A stretch of 64,000 bases of DNA from Wyeomyia smithii (taxonomy: Eukaryota > Arthropoda > Insecta > Diptera > Culicidae). The notes beneath the pieces were generated by a model. It had not been told where the DNA came from and made no database searches. It saw only the letters and a program-made list of their open reading frames with translations. How positions within the stretch are numbered: position 1 is the first letter of the stretch; every line of letters starts with the position of its first letter. Shown here one piece after another: positions 22,630 through 35,014 of the stretch. The translations under genes and the position numbers were made by a program. The stretch lies in NCBI RefSeq assembly GCF_029784165.1, contig NC_073696.1:1922001-1986000 (forward strand), in the 5' to 3' direction.

Positions 22630-25600
22630 TTATGGTTGGTTAATGACTGGACCAAAGGCGCATAACAGTTGCCACTAGTGAACCTCAGCCTTCCAGCTAC
22701 CGTACCCCTACCTTCTCGTGGTACCAACTGATGTGCGAGTAACCAGTGGAAAGATCGGGTAACCAACCCTGGTGGGACTGCTGGTCGCATGCCGACAGGG
22801 GGCGGGGCTTCCTTTCTCGGAAGGGAGTTTCCTGGAATCGAAACCAACAGAAGCGTTCTAAGTAACGCAGTGTCCTTCTCAAGTCCTGGTAGTGCCCGGG
22901 ACTCTTAACAACGGCACTACGATGGCTCTCCTGCGACATAGTGGGGTTGGTCGCTGGCCTTGCAAGCCCGCACCATTAAAAAACAACAGCAACGAACGCA
23001 ATAACGTTAAGTACGGACCGGAACAATCGGCTAGGACCTAGGCAACGAAAACGGACTAACGATTGGATTCTCGGAACATGGAACTGCCTATCTCTCAACT
23101 TCCTAGGAAGTACCCGCGTGCTTTCCGAGGAATTGAAGACCCGCAAGTTCAATATCGTAGCGCTGCAGGAGGTATGCTGGAAGGGGACGATGGTGCGTAC
23201 GAACAGGGATGGTCACACCATCTACCAGAGTTGTGGAAGCACACATGAGCTGGGAACAGCTTTTATAGTGATGGGAGAGATGCAGAAGCGGGTGATCGGG
23301 TGGTGGCCAATCAGCCTTAGAATGTGCAGGTTGAGGATCAAAGGCCGTTTCATCAACATTAGTATTATCAACGTGCATAGCCCACACCTCGGAAGTACCG
23401 ATGACGACAAGGACGAATTCTACGCGCAGTTGGAGAGTGAATATGACCGCTGCCCAAAACATGATGTCAAGATCATCATCGGGGATTACAACGCTCAGGT
23501 TGGCCAGGAGGAGGAGTACAGACCGGTGATTGGACGATTCAGTGCACACCAGCTGACGAATGAAAATGGCCTCAGACTAATCGACTTCGCCACCTCCAAG
23601 AACATGGCCATACGTAGCACCTTTTTTCAGCATAGCCTCCACCATAGACTCACCTGGAGATCACCGAATTTAACAGAAACACAAATCGACCACGTTTTGA
23701 TAGATGGTCGGCACTTCTCGGACATTATCGATGTCAAATCACATCGAGGCGCTAACATCGATTCGGATCACTACCTAGTGATGGTTAAGATACGCCAAAA
23801 ACTGTCCGTTGTGAATAACATACGGTACCGTCGCCCGTCACGGTATAATCTCGCGCGACTGAAGCAACACGACATCGCAACACAGTACGCGTCATCGCTC
23901 GAAGCTGCACTGCCAGAAGAGGGAGAGCTTGAAGAAGCCCCTCTAGGGGATCGCTGGAATGCCGTGAAAACAGCTATCAGCAGTGCTGCGGAGAAAGTCC
24001 TGGGACACGTGCAACCGAATCGACGTAACGAGTGGTTTGACGAAGAATGTCGGCAGATTTTGGACGAGAAGAACGCAGCGCGGGCAACAATGCTGCGTAG
24101 AGCCACCCGTCAGAATGTGGAGCGATATAGACTGAAACGGAGGCAGCAAGTCCAACTCTTCAAGGAAAAAAAGCGTCGCCAGGAAGAGGAGGAATGTGAA
24201 GAACTCGAGCAGCTGCACCGCACACACGAAACACGAAAGTTCTACCAAAAACTCAACGGATCCCGCAGAGGCTTTGTCCCACGAGCCGAAATGTGTAGGG
24301 ATAAGAATAGAGGCATTTTGATGGATGATCGTGAGGTGATCAAAAGGTGGAAGCAGCACTACGATGAACACCTGAATGGCGTGCAAGCAGGAGACCACAA
24401 CAGGAGCGGAGAAGACGTGGTCGGTGCAACGAACGACGAAGATGTGCCACCCCCCACAATAAGCGAAGTTAAGAACAACAAAGCGGCCGGAAAAGACGGC
24501 ATCGGAGCTGAGCTTATTAAGATGGGCCCTGACAAACTGGCTAGCTCGCTGCATCGGCTGATCGTCGAGATCTGGGAAACAGAACAGCTATCGGAGGAGT
24601 GGAAAGAAGGGGTTATCTGCCCCATATACAAAAAGGGCGACAAACTAGACTGCGAGAGCTATCGAGCGATCACAGTCCTGAATGCCGCCTACAAAGTGTT
24701 TTCCCAGGTCATCTTCCAACGCCTGTCACCATTAGCCAGCAGGTTTGTAGGAAGCTATCAGGCCGGCTTCATGGAAGGACGGTCTACAACTGACCAAATC
24801 TTTCCACTGCGGCAGATCCTCCAAAGTGCCGTGAGTTTAGAGTCCCTACACACCATCTTTTCGTCGATTTTAAAGCCGCATACGATTCAATAAACCGACA
24901 AGAGCTATGGAAAATTCTAGACGAAAACGGCTTCCCGGGGAAGCTGACAAGACTGATTAAGGCTACGATGGAGGATGTGAAGTGTTGTGTGAGAATTTCG
25001 GGTGGAACGTCGGACCCATTCGAGTCTCACAGAGGGCTCCGACAAGGTGATGGTCTCTCCTGCTTATTGTTTAACGTCGCGCTAGAGGGTGTTATGAGAC
25101 GAGCGGGGATGGACATGCGGGGCACGATTTTCAACAGATCAGGTCAATTTATTTGCTTTGCGGATGACGTGGATATTGTCGGCAGAAAATTTGAGACGGT
25201 GGCAGACCAGTATACCCGACTGAAACGTGAAGCAGATAGGATCGGACTGAAGATTAATACGTCAAAAACTAAGTATATGCTTGCAGGTGGGTCCGAGCAC
25301 GACAGGGCACGCCTAGGCAATACGGTAACAATCGACGGGGATGAGTTCGAGGTGGTCGACGAGTTTGTGCACCTCGGCTCTCTGGTAACTGAGAATAACG
25401 ATACCAGCCGGGAGATAAGGAGACGTATTATCAGTGGAAGTCGTGCCTACTATGGGCTCCATAAAAAACTACGGTCGCATAATCTGAGTCTTCGCACCAA
25501 GTGTATCCTGTACAAAACGCTAATAAGACCGGTCGTTCTCTACGGGCATGAGACGTGGACGATGCTCGAGGAGGACTTGCGAGCACTCGGAGTTTTTGAA

Positions 25601-25969
25601 CGTCGGGTGCTAAGAACCATCTTGCAGGACGGAGCAGGAGAACGGAGTGTGGAGGCGTAGGATGAACCACGAGCTTGCGCGCCTCTACGGTGAACCCAGT
25701 ATTCAGAAAGTGGCTCAAGCGGGAAGGATACGCTGGATAGGCCATGTAGCTAGAATGCCGGATAGCTACCCTGCAAAATTGGTGTTCGCTTCAAATCCGG
25801 CGGGAACGAGAAAGCGAGGAGCGCAACGAGCGAGATGGGTGGAACAGATGGAGCACGATATGCAAAGTACCGAGTGCCCGCGGAACTGGAGGCAGGCAGC
25901 CATGGACCGAGTGAATTGGCGGAACCACGTTATGCAGGCCATGTCTTAGGACGTACGGCCATCTAAGTG

Positions 25970-26001
<32 letters not shown>
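22630..26001 (+). mobile_element. RTE-clade non-LTR retrotransposon
   Basis: About 3.4 kb: a G/C-richer leader (22630-23040), one long ORF and a 3' end made of tandem TAAG units (25963-26001), the short-repeat tail typical of RTE-like elements. No RNase H domain. Related fragments sit at 43365-44338 and, on the minus strand, at 8279-9500. Two frameshifts disable it. Confidence 0.88.
23043..25949 (+). pseudogene. RTE ORF (endonuclease-reverse transcriptase), two frameshifts
   Basis: The frame is open upstream of 23118 and already reads DWILGTWN at about 23061, the usual start of an RTE endonuclease, so the real start lies further 5'. Endonuclease landmarks: LQEVCW, IGDYNAQVG, SDHYLV. A charged coiled-coil-like linker (about 24110-24230) follows, then the RT: NNKAAGKDGI, GFMEGRSTTDQIF, HHLFVDFKAAYDSI, GLRQGDGLSCLLFN and catalytic FADDVDIV. 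Loss of one A near 24823 breaks the frame before RT motif A, and a second shift near 25650 separates the C-terminal RRMNHEL...RWIGHVARM part. Otherwise well preserved. Confidence 0.88.
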
Positions 26002-26002
<1 letters not shown>

Positions 26003-26003
26003 T
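25963..26003 (+). repeat. TAAG tandem tail of the RTE element
   Basis: About nine TAAG units directly after the RTE ORF. The RTE fragment at 43365-44338 ends in a similar GGTAAGTAAGG stretch (44313-44330). Confidence 0.85.
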
Positions 26004-29000
26004 CATTTTAAATCAAATTTCTCTATAATAATCTTTTTATTTGAAATATCACCGCAGGGTAAAGCGCAAAATACATAATTACTTTTCCCGATTTGGTCAT
26101 TTATGCAAATTTAAAGTTTAATGGTTGCTATCGTGCGATTCAGATGATCATGAAACCGCATATAAACATAGAGAAAAGTGATGTCAGTTCATTTTATGAG
26201 AAAAAAGTATGAACAGAGATTTTGATGAAGAGATATTAGGTTTCCGATGAAGGTCGTCTAAAGGCAGTACTGGGTACTATCACAATTATGAGATTAACTT
26301 TTTTTAAGAGATATTCAATTTCTGTGTTCTGCGAACTGTAGTGCTATCGATTTCATGAAACTTTGCTCAAGACACAAAATTCTTGGGTCTTATTTCTGAA
26401 GAGATATAACGGTTTTTCCTAAAAGATTGCCTTTTAACTAGTTTTTTAACTTGAATTATATCCTAACTACTTCTGATCTACTTGATATGTTCTGGAAAGT
26501 TTTAGATAATAACAAAATACAAATTTTCTTGAAAAGAAAGTTAATTCTGTTGAACCAACTACGAGATAGAGCGATTTTATGGTAAAATTATGCTAATTTT
26601 TAATATTAAATTATATGACTTAACGTCCTTTGTTTTGGCAAGTTTCGAGGAAAAAGTACACTTATTTTCAGAATCCAGTGCAGGAACAAATATTTGAAGA
26701 GTTGTTTCCAGTATGTAGTTAATATTCAATATGCAACATTAAACATAAGTTTCGAACTTTCTATTTGTAGTGTGGCCTGTGTACTTGTGCGTCTGCTGAT
26801 GACCTCGGTCCCAAGAATAAATTGCGTGAGGTACCAAAGACCAAAAAAGTACAGTTGGTTTTCCCAACCGCAATAAAGTTGTTGAAAACTGATAAATTAT
26901 CCAATTCAGATGAATCTGAATTGGAAGACTGTGAAACAGATCTGTGATTGAATATGTTTTGAAGTAAAGAATCAATATTAATCATCGTTTTGAATTCAGT
27001 TTTTGTCCGATTCAAGAACAGTTTTTTTATTTGGCTTCAAAACAAAATGGCGTCAAAAAAACATCGTGAATATCCGATTTCTCGAAAATTCAAAACGGCG
27101 CTACTCTTGCCCCTTAAGGCTAAATGTGTTCAAGCTCGGGGGAATTTGTTTTTGCGTCAAAATATATGAAAAAATCATGCATAGAAGCCAAGACAAAAGA
27201 AAAAGCAAAATTTTGTTGCATTGAGTTATTTAAAAGTGAATGTTGATTATAGCCAGAACGTTTGTTCGGAGAAGTTTCAAAAATGCTCTTTCAATGTACA
27301 AAGATGGTTGATCAATGCACCAATGAGTGAGATAGAAAATTAACTTTTTAATCGAGTGAGAAAGATGCAAGGTGTCTCGACCAAATTTAACGTTATCTTT
27401 GCCTAAGATATCATGTTTCTATGTCCTACACATTACATAAAGTTTTTTTATGAGAAGGCATTAAAAATCACAATTTTCGTTATAACTTTTTGCCCAGATT
27501 TTTCCGAATTTTTTAAACATTCTACTAAATTATCAGCCATCCGAAAATGCAATTGTTTTCTGAACATTGTTATATTTTTTCTACCAAAATCAAAAAGTTA
27601 TTCGACATATATGTAAATATGCTTAGTTTTACATCACTTACAAAAATCTCCATATCTCATCCCTCCGGTAAGATATCAAGGAGCTTTTATCATGTAAATT
27701 TACGTCTTAAATCCCACTTTGCAGTGAAAGTTTAAATTTTTGACCGATTTTTTGGAAGGAAGGTTTTGTCAGTAAGTTATGAACAAAATTCACTTATTTG
27801 CGATATTTAATGGACTCTCTGAGTCAAATAACTGAATGCAATGCTGAACTAAACCATGCAAAATATTCAAAAATAACAAAAATAAAAAATAACAGAAAAA
27901 TCTGGAAATCGAACAGAATTAAAAAAAAATACAAGAAGTGTTTTTATAGCCTGCAAAAGACATTTTTTCATAATTCACGTTTTAACAACCTGTAAACAAA
28001 TCGAAATGTTCTACAAAAATCCTGTAGGCGACAGTATCCTATAATTCCGGGTTGAGCACCTTGACGTTTGCAACATCGATTTTTTGCGACACCCTAATGT
28101 CCGTTCTCTCGTCACAGGATTTTGTATTCTGATAGCTCTTCTGGTATAGTCGCTGCGGTGTCAACACATTCCTTGTTGGTCTTCTTCTTGTCCAACGAAT
28201 TGATTGCGCTTTCTTGCGCTTCCTCCGGATGACTTAAAAATACACCCTGTCACGCTGTGGCGCTATTATAACTTATGCCGTCCAATATCACATTTCATCA
28301 AAGATATTCTGCCGTCAATCTTGGAAGCTCAAATTAATATCATTAGTCATATTAACATTTAACTAGGTTATTATTAACTTTTTCTAAATGATTCCCGTTT
28401 ATGATTACAGTGGCCATTTCATTTGGAAATTACCCCCTCCACATGTTCTGGAGCTTTGGGCGTGGTCGCGTCGGGACTGATTTCACTAAAACTATCTCAC
28501 TCCAAATGGACTGCCAGTCATTTACTTTTCTGTCATACACTTGTTTGCACTTTTCCTCTTCGATTTTTTTTACAGTGTATATTTTTCCAAGTAGAGAAAC
28601 CAATTTTTTGAGGCTTGTTCATTGACAGTCTTTAAGTGAAAATTGAAGTTTTTGAGATACAATCTTCCAAGAATTCCATCTTTCAAAACTGATACAGATC
28701 CTCCCCAAGATGAAAGCAAATGGGTCCACCTCAATTGTGCAAGAGAAAGTTCTATTCTTTGTTGAAAATCCTTATTCGCTTTTATTTGTGGTTACAAACG
28801 CAAACTGTCTAGAAATAAACTGACGCATTATCTTTAATAAAAGGATTCCCGAAAACATAATTTTTTGAGGCGGTAGTGTTTCCAGAGATGTTAATTTTTC
28901 ACTTAATAACTTATATTGTACTTTTGGGCAAATGAGGAACATTTCGCAATTTGATAATTCTATTGTGCGTTTTTCCTAAGAAAACTTTACAAGATAAACA

Positions 29001-29100
29001 CATTCCATCCCGAGGTTAACAAAACTCGTATAATCGCATTTAAAAAAAGTTCTAAGTATCTAAGTTTTTTGTTTGTGTTTGAATAAAAAAAAAACTCTTT
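26004..29100. other. AT-rich gap, no gene recognised
   Basis: Only short open frames without recognisable domains. A G/C-richer island at about 28100-28560 may be an old repeat but I cannot name it. Confidence 0.45.
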
Positions 29101-30052
29101 AGCGACAGTGCCCAATCGTCCAGAAACCGAATTTGAGGGAAAATAGATCCAAATTTCCCCTCAAATACGGTTTCTGGACCATTGTGCGCTGTCTCTAAAA
29201 AGATTTTTTTTTGATTGCTGAGATGCTCAATAGCAATATTCTAGAGAAAAACTTTCTTTTACGAAGTTGTTACAAAGCGCCTATAGAAAAATTATCAAAG
29301 CTTTGGGTCACCCAAATTTTCGATAAAATCAGGTGTCTGACTTTTTATCTTTGTGGATAAAAACAAATTGTTCTACAATGTTATAGCTCCATTAATTTTT
29401 AGCAACTTGGTAGCAAACAGTTTTTTTCTATCTTTGAAAATAACCGATTCAGATTGAAAAAAACACATTTTTCGCTTTAACTTTTAACTTCAATTTTCAC
29501 ATTAAAACTGTCTTTGAACAGCTTTTAGGGTTTTTAAAGAGAACCAATTTGCAATGTTAATCACGTGAATATTTCAATTCTACTCAAAGTTTTTATTGAT
29601 TTTCATAAAAAAGCCATTCACATTTGACTCTATATATGGAGAAATTTTTAAAAATATGTTTTTTCATATTTGAGCAAACATAATTTGAAAATGCTGCAAA
29701 AATTGGAACAATTTTAAACTGTTTTCATATCAAGTGAAAATTGCAATGAAAAAAAAAATAGTGAAAAATGTGTTTTAACAATCTAAATCGGTTACTTTTA
29801 GAGATAGGAAGAATCTTTTCTAAAAACTTGCTTAAATTTAACGGAGCTATAACATTGTAGAACAACTTTTGCTTCTATTTACAAAAAAAAGAATGTTAGA
29901 TACTTGATTTCATTGAAAGTTTCGAGAGTAATTTTTCAATAGCCACTTTTTATATGTAACAACTTTGTAGGAAAAACATTTTCTCTAAAATATTGCTATT
30001 AAGCTTTAGATCCAACTTTCCCCCCAAATTTGGTTTCCGGGCGCATCTCGTG
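29101..30052. mobile_element. Large fold-back repeat, about 950 bp
   Basis: Outer ends 29101-29150 and about 30000-30052 are inverted relatives (CCAGAAACCGAATTTGAGG against CCAAATTTGGTTTCCGG). A third, inverted copy of this end lies at 29150-29203, making a local palindrome. Inner arms also pair over about 300 bp: ATAGCAATATTCTAGAG near 29230 with CTCTAAAATATTGCTAT near 29984, and GTTCTACAATGTTATAGCTCC near 29370 with its complement near 29843. No coding capacity. Best read as a fold-back DNA transposon. Confidence 0.7.
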
Positions 30053-32479
30053 TTGCCAAATATGCTATTTTTGCGTTTGATAAATAAAATGGCGTATTTC
30101 GGTGAATAAGTATACTCTGACTATAAATTTGTCGAATTCGTTACACTGCTACAAATGAAAAAAAAAAATGCAAGAACTTCTGAAGTGACCTAGTGTAGGT
30201 TGTAGGTCTTGTTGAGTGTAACATTCGCTCATACTATAAATTTTCCAAACACCCCCAAAATCTGAAGTTATGGTCGAAATACGATTTTTCGGACCTCAGC
30301 GCATATAATATTTTTTAACTCAGTCATTCATCAACCGATTTTCAATATTGAGGCATTTTTAGAAAGTTGACAAATAGAGCTTTCAAAATATATACAGGTT
30401 TTTACTAATATCAATAAAATATGTTGAGTTACTTGAGTTCAAATCTTATTTTTTAGATATTTTCACGCAATTTTTCAATTTAATTTGAAATTTGCCGTCT
30501 ATTTTTGTAATTTTTGTGCCAAAGAATAAGAGAAATCTTGACCCAAAGTGTTAATATTTGTTTGGATATCCAAAACTTTTTTATGATTTGGTATTTTTAA
30601 GTTCTATCCAAAACATCACAGAGAAAGGTTTATTTTGATTGTCGAAGTTTATTCTAAGAAAAGATTTTTTAATCTCAAAGTTATTAATTGTCCAATATAG
30701 GAGCTTACCTTTCAATTATTGTCAGCAAACAACTTAAAGTTTCCCAGTTTCGGTGAAACTTGCTAGTTTTCTTTTGATTATATTTCTAAAAAAAACTCCC
30801 GCTGCTGCTGACACAAAACGCATCGTGGCAAATCCGAACAAAATTACTCACTAACTTCAGGACGTGTTCGGCAATGCTATGCAGTCCGCCGGTTGGTCCG
30901 TCTGCTGTGGAACGGTGCGATTGAATGAATTGCCTGCAGAGCCTTGCTGCACTTAAACCAACTACCAGAAATGGCCAGAAATGAAACCTATCAGAACGAA
31001 ACTATTAGCGCTCTCACGGTTTAACCAATCCGTTTCCGATCATCTACAAAATTTCTCGTTGTAGTTAGGACTTTAATCTAAGCATCCAATTAGATTAGTT
31101 TGCGATGAATTAAACTATCTTTTCAGAAATCAATTTAAATTATTTTTCAGAAGCAGTGTTGTCAATTGTTGATTTACATACATCAATTATTCCATAATGT
31201 GCTATCTATCTTCAATAGAACATTTTTTATAGTTTGTCGTAAAATAGAAGAAACAAATTATTTCTGCTTCAGATTTCTGTTTCAACTTTTATCGATTTGT
31301 TTATCATTATCTTCGTTATTAGCATCGAGTTCATCTTTTTTTTTTTTTTATTTTCCATTGATAATGTATGTGGTGCTTCAGAGGGATTTTTTTTGAGCAG
31401 AAGTACAATGTTCTTGGATTCAGTCACTTAAAAGTTCCCGATTTATCCTGGCATTAGTTAATCCCCGCAAATGCAATGGAATCATATTATTTTTTAAGCA
31501 TCTAGGCTTTTTCGATCTTTCAATAAACAATAAAGGCGATTTATGAGTCCTAAATACGTTCGAGCATGGCATGAAAGTTGTCAATTTTGATCCCGAAGCA
31601 TTTTCTCTCTCTCTCTCTCTCTCTCTATCTCGAATGAGTTAATGTTTTCATGAAGTCATTCGGAAAGCAAGCCAGATTCAATAAGTAATTGAAAAACTCT
31701 TTTTTGAAAGAAACGCTGACAATTTTTTACGCTAGATCTCATCAAGAAACACGTTTTTAAAATATTTTTCTCGTATCTCAGAAACGTGAAAAAATCGAAA
31801 TGTTTTGTGTGTTGGACTCGAGAGAGATATTTCGAACCGTGATATAAACGACACGTCACTTTAGAAATTAAATTTTGAACTCACATTTAAGCGCATTTCC
31901 AACGGTTTTGCTCCGCATATGACTATCTTGTTATTATCTTTCATAACCGCACTCACGGTGCCATCCGGTTCTGTCTATTATTATACGAGTATTGTTTTCT
32001 AGGTTTACCTTCACACGCGAATTGGTATGAGTTCAAGTGAATCAACAACAAATATTCTTCGTGAATCGGTGGCTTATATTTAAAAGTAAATATATAATTA
32101 TGTAAAAAATCCTACTGTTTGTTTTGTTGTATTTTTTTCTCTTCGATATATTTCATTTATACTTATATATTAGATACGCCTGAATCATTCACTGCTTGGA
32201 TGGATCGCAGTCGACGATCGACACGTGAGTGTGGTGAATTGATCAGTGGTTCTAATGTGTTAGTGATTTTCGAATTGTGTTGCGTTTTAATATATGATTC
32301 ATCACCAAACGGCTTCGGTAATATCAATCAAAATCGAAATTCACTAACCATTCGACAGCCAACTGACATTCGCAGAGTCACTGCACCAACTAAGACGGGA
32401 GAAAACCCTTGGGGTCCCCACCGAGGAATGACCGTTCAGTTTTCAGTGATTCGCCTTATCTGTAGCTGATAAAAAAAAA
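30053..32479. other. AT-rich region upstream of P450-4
   Basis: Contains a CT dinucleotide run at 31604-31628. An open frame of 116 codons at 32119-32469 has no recognisable domain and no promoter-like context. Nothing else is supported. Confidence 0.45.
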
Positions 32480-32520
32480 TATATTTATTACCCACCCGAG
32501 CTCACATCTACCATTTCAGT
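32480..32520 (+). promoter_or_regulatory. Core promoter of P450-4
   Basis: An AT-rich TATATTTATTA box (32480-32490) precedes TCAGT at 32516-32520. Spacing is 33-38 bp depending on the box chosen. The leader would be about 28 nt. Confidence 0.5.
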
Positions 32521-32545
32521 TGTCACTCGACTGTCATAGGACGCG

Positions 32546-34086
32546 ATGGATCTCACGCTACTGGTTGCTGCACTGGGGCTTCTGCTGGCCTACGGGTACT
32601 ATCGTGTGAAAAAAGTGGTGAACTTTTGGGCCGATCGAAATGTACCACATAACCCGATCAGCTTCGGTAAGAGCCCGGAACAAGGGCTTCACATGGGCAA
32701 GATGCTACAGAAGCACTACAACCAGTTCAAAGGTCAGTATCCTTTCGCCGGTATGTACTTTCTATTCAAACCACTCGTGCTGGCCATCGATCTGGAGTTG
32801 TTGAAGTGCATTTTCGTGAAGGATTTCCAGTACTTCCATGATCGTGGAACGTTTTACAATGAACGAGATGATCCACTATCGGCGCATTTATTCAACTTGG
32901 AGGGTAACAAGTGGAAAAATTTGCGCACAAAGCTTTCGCCGACCTTCACCTCGGGCAAGATGAAAATGATGTATCCAGCGATGATTAAAGCCGGCCGGCA
33001 GTTCAGTGATTATATGGAGGATAAAATTGCAGTGGAGAGTGAGTTCGAGTTGAAAGATTTACTGGCTAGATTCACGACGGATGTGATAGGGATTTGCGCT
33101 TTCGGAATCGAATGCAACTCGATGAAGGACCCGAACGCTCAGTTTCGTCAAATGGGACGACGACATTTCGAAGAACCACGGAATCGGCTGAGAGATTCTG
33201 TGTGCATGGGAGCTCCCAAGCTGGCACGGTTTTTGCGTTTGAAGATGATCAATGCGGAGCTGTCGGAATTTTTCATCAACGTGGTACGAGAGACGATCGA
33301 CTTCCGGGTGAAAAATAATGTTCGAAGAAACGATTTTATGGATTTGTTGATTGCCATGATGAAGGGTGACAATCCGGAGCTGGGATCGCTTACCTTTAAT
33401 GAAATTGCTGCCCAAGCGTTTGTTTTTTTCGTCGCCGGCTTTGAAACCTCATCGACGACGATGACTTGGGCGTTGTATGAACTTTCCGTCAATCAGGACA
33501 TTCAGAGCAAAGGCAGACAGTGCGTGGAGGATGTTCTCGAAAAGCATAATGGTGATCTAACCTACGAAGCGATCATGGAAATGACTTATATCGATCAGAT
33601 TCTGCAAGGTAAGGATAGCTGTTGATTTTCGTTGTCTACTTGAGAATAATTCCTAATTATCTTATTTTAGAGACTCTTAGAAAATATCCCCCTGTACCGG
33701 TTCATTTCCGAGTAGTAACTAAAGACTATCGGGTACCCAACACCAGTACGACCCTTTCGGCGGGTACCCGTGTTTTGATCCCGGTGTACGCCGTCCATCA
33801 TGATCCGGAAATTTTCCCTGATCCGGAACGGTTCGATCCGGATAGATTCACGCCGGAAGCAATCGCCCAACGCCACCCGTACGCTTGGACTCCGTTTGGG
33901 GAGGGTCCCCGAATCTGCGTTGGTATGCGCTTCGGCTTGATGCAGGCGCGAATTGGACTGGCTCTGCTGTTGAAGAGCTTCCGCTTCTCCAGCGGACAGA
34001 AATCAACCGTACCGCTCGATTTCACCCCGAAAAGTTTCATTTTAAGTCCGGAACAGGGTCTTTGGTTAAAGGTGGATAAAGTTTAA
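32546..34086 (+). CDS. Cytochrome P450, CYP6 family (P450-4)
   Basis: ER-anchored CYP6-type monooxygenase of 492 residues. Exon 1 32546-33608, phase-1 GT-AG intron 33609-33670, exon 2 33671-34086. Seen: N-terminal anchor (residues 3-20), FTSGKMKMMYP, I-helix AGFETSS, ETLRKYPP with Glu355 at the junction, PERF, and the haem loop FGEGPRICVGMRFG with Cys437. An AATAAA at 34158-34163 lies about 70 bp after the stop. It forms a tandem pair with P450-5: the two share CVG instead of CIG in the haem loop, WADR near residue 30 and FGIECNSMKDPNAQFR, so they are a separate subgroup from P450-1 to -3. Intact. Confidence 0.95.
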
Positions 34087-34624
34087 GCACGAATTTCGCG
34101 CTATTTTTGATGATTTTACTAGAATTATCTGTAGCAAACGAAACGTTTAATATAGAGAATAAATATTCAGTTATTTGAAATGAAAATTGTACATGTTTTT
34201 TCATCAATTGCAAATTTTATTACAGTTGAATCTTGTTTTGCAGGCATGTGAATGTCGCTGACAGAAAAACGTCTAAATTTCTGTAGATGACTATACTGCT
34301 GTTCCAAAAAAACATAGTTGTCCAATATTCTACACAAAACTTATGGACAATTATGACCGCACGCTTTTGTTCCTGTGGAACCGTCATTCGCGCACATAAC
34401 CTATAATTTTACGGTCTGTACCTTCAACGAAATATATGCATGTCAAACGTAGATCATGATTATTTTGTCTCATTTCTTAGCCTTAACCAATTGAGAATAA
34501 TTTAAATAGGTTATTCTACAATAAATGAAATTTGGAAAAAAAATATCTGTTTGATGCATTGTTAGTTTGCCTACCCTTCAAGGTTTAAAAAATTTCAAAA
34601 TTTTATATATAACGAAAGCAAAAA
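34087..34624. other. Short intergenic gap
   Basis: Holds the AATAAA of P450-4 (34158-34163). Nothing else recognised before LINE copy B. Confidence 0.5.
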
Positions 34625-35014
34625 TCATTCCGAGTCGAACAACCAAGCGCTTCGGTTGTGTTTATCGGTCGTCTCGATATATTCGCAAAAAATAATCGAA
34701 CAAAAGACATCGCTTGCCCGGTCCGGTCTAACGAGTGCTGTGCAGTGCAAAATAAATCCGCTTGAAGGTCAACCGCTATTGTTTGCTTTGTTGCTGCGTA
34801 GCTGCGCCGCCGCTGCTGAACCGAACGTTTCGGTGTTTAGCTGGGTTGAAGACAACCAGAGCTACATAGAGGAAAGTGTAAATCTGCACAGCTGCCGGCT
34901 GCCGGCGGCTGCACCCAACGATTGCGTGACCACATTGTCGAAGACAAAGCATCGCTTGAAATCAAAGAAAAGGTACGTGTTTCTTTTCGGTGTTAGGGCG
35001 CTAGCCTTAGCACA

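Noticed and set aside
28100..28640. Possible gene or transposase at the G/C-richer island
   Set aside because: No frame longer than about 75 codons and no recognisable motif in either direction.
32119..32469. 116-codon open frame upstream of P450-4 as a gene
   Set aside because: No domain, signal or promoter support, and its composition matches the AT-rich surroundings.
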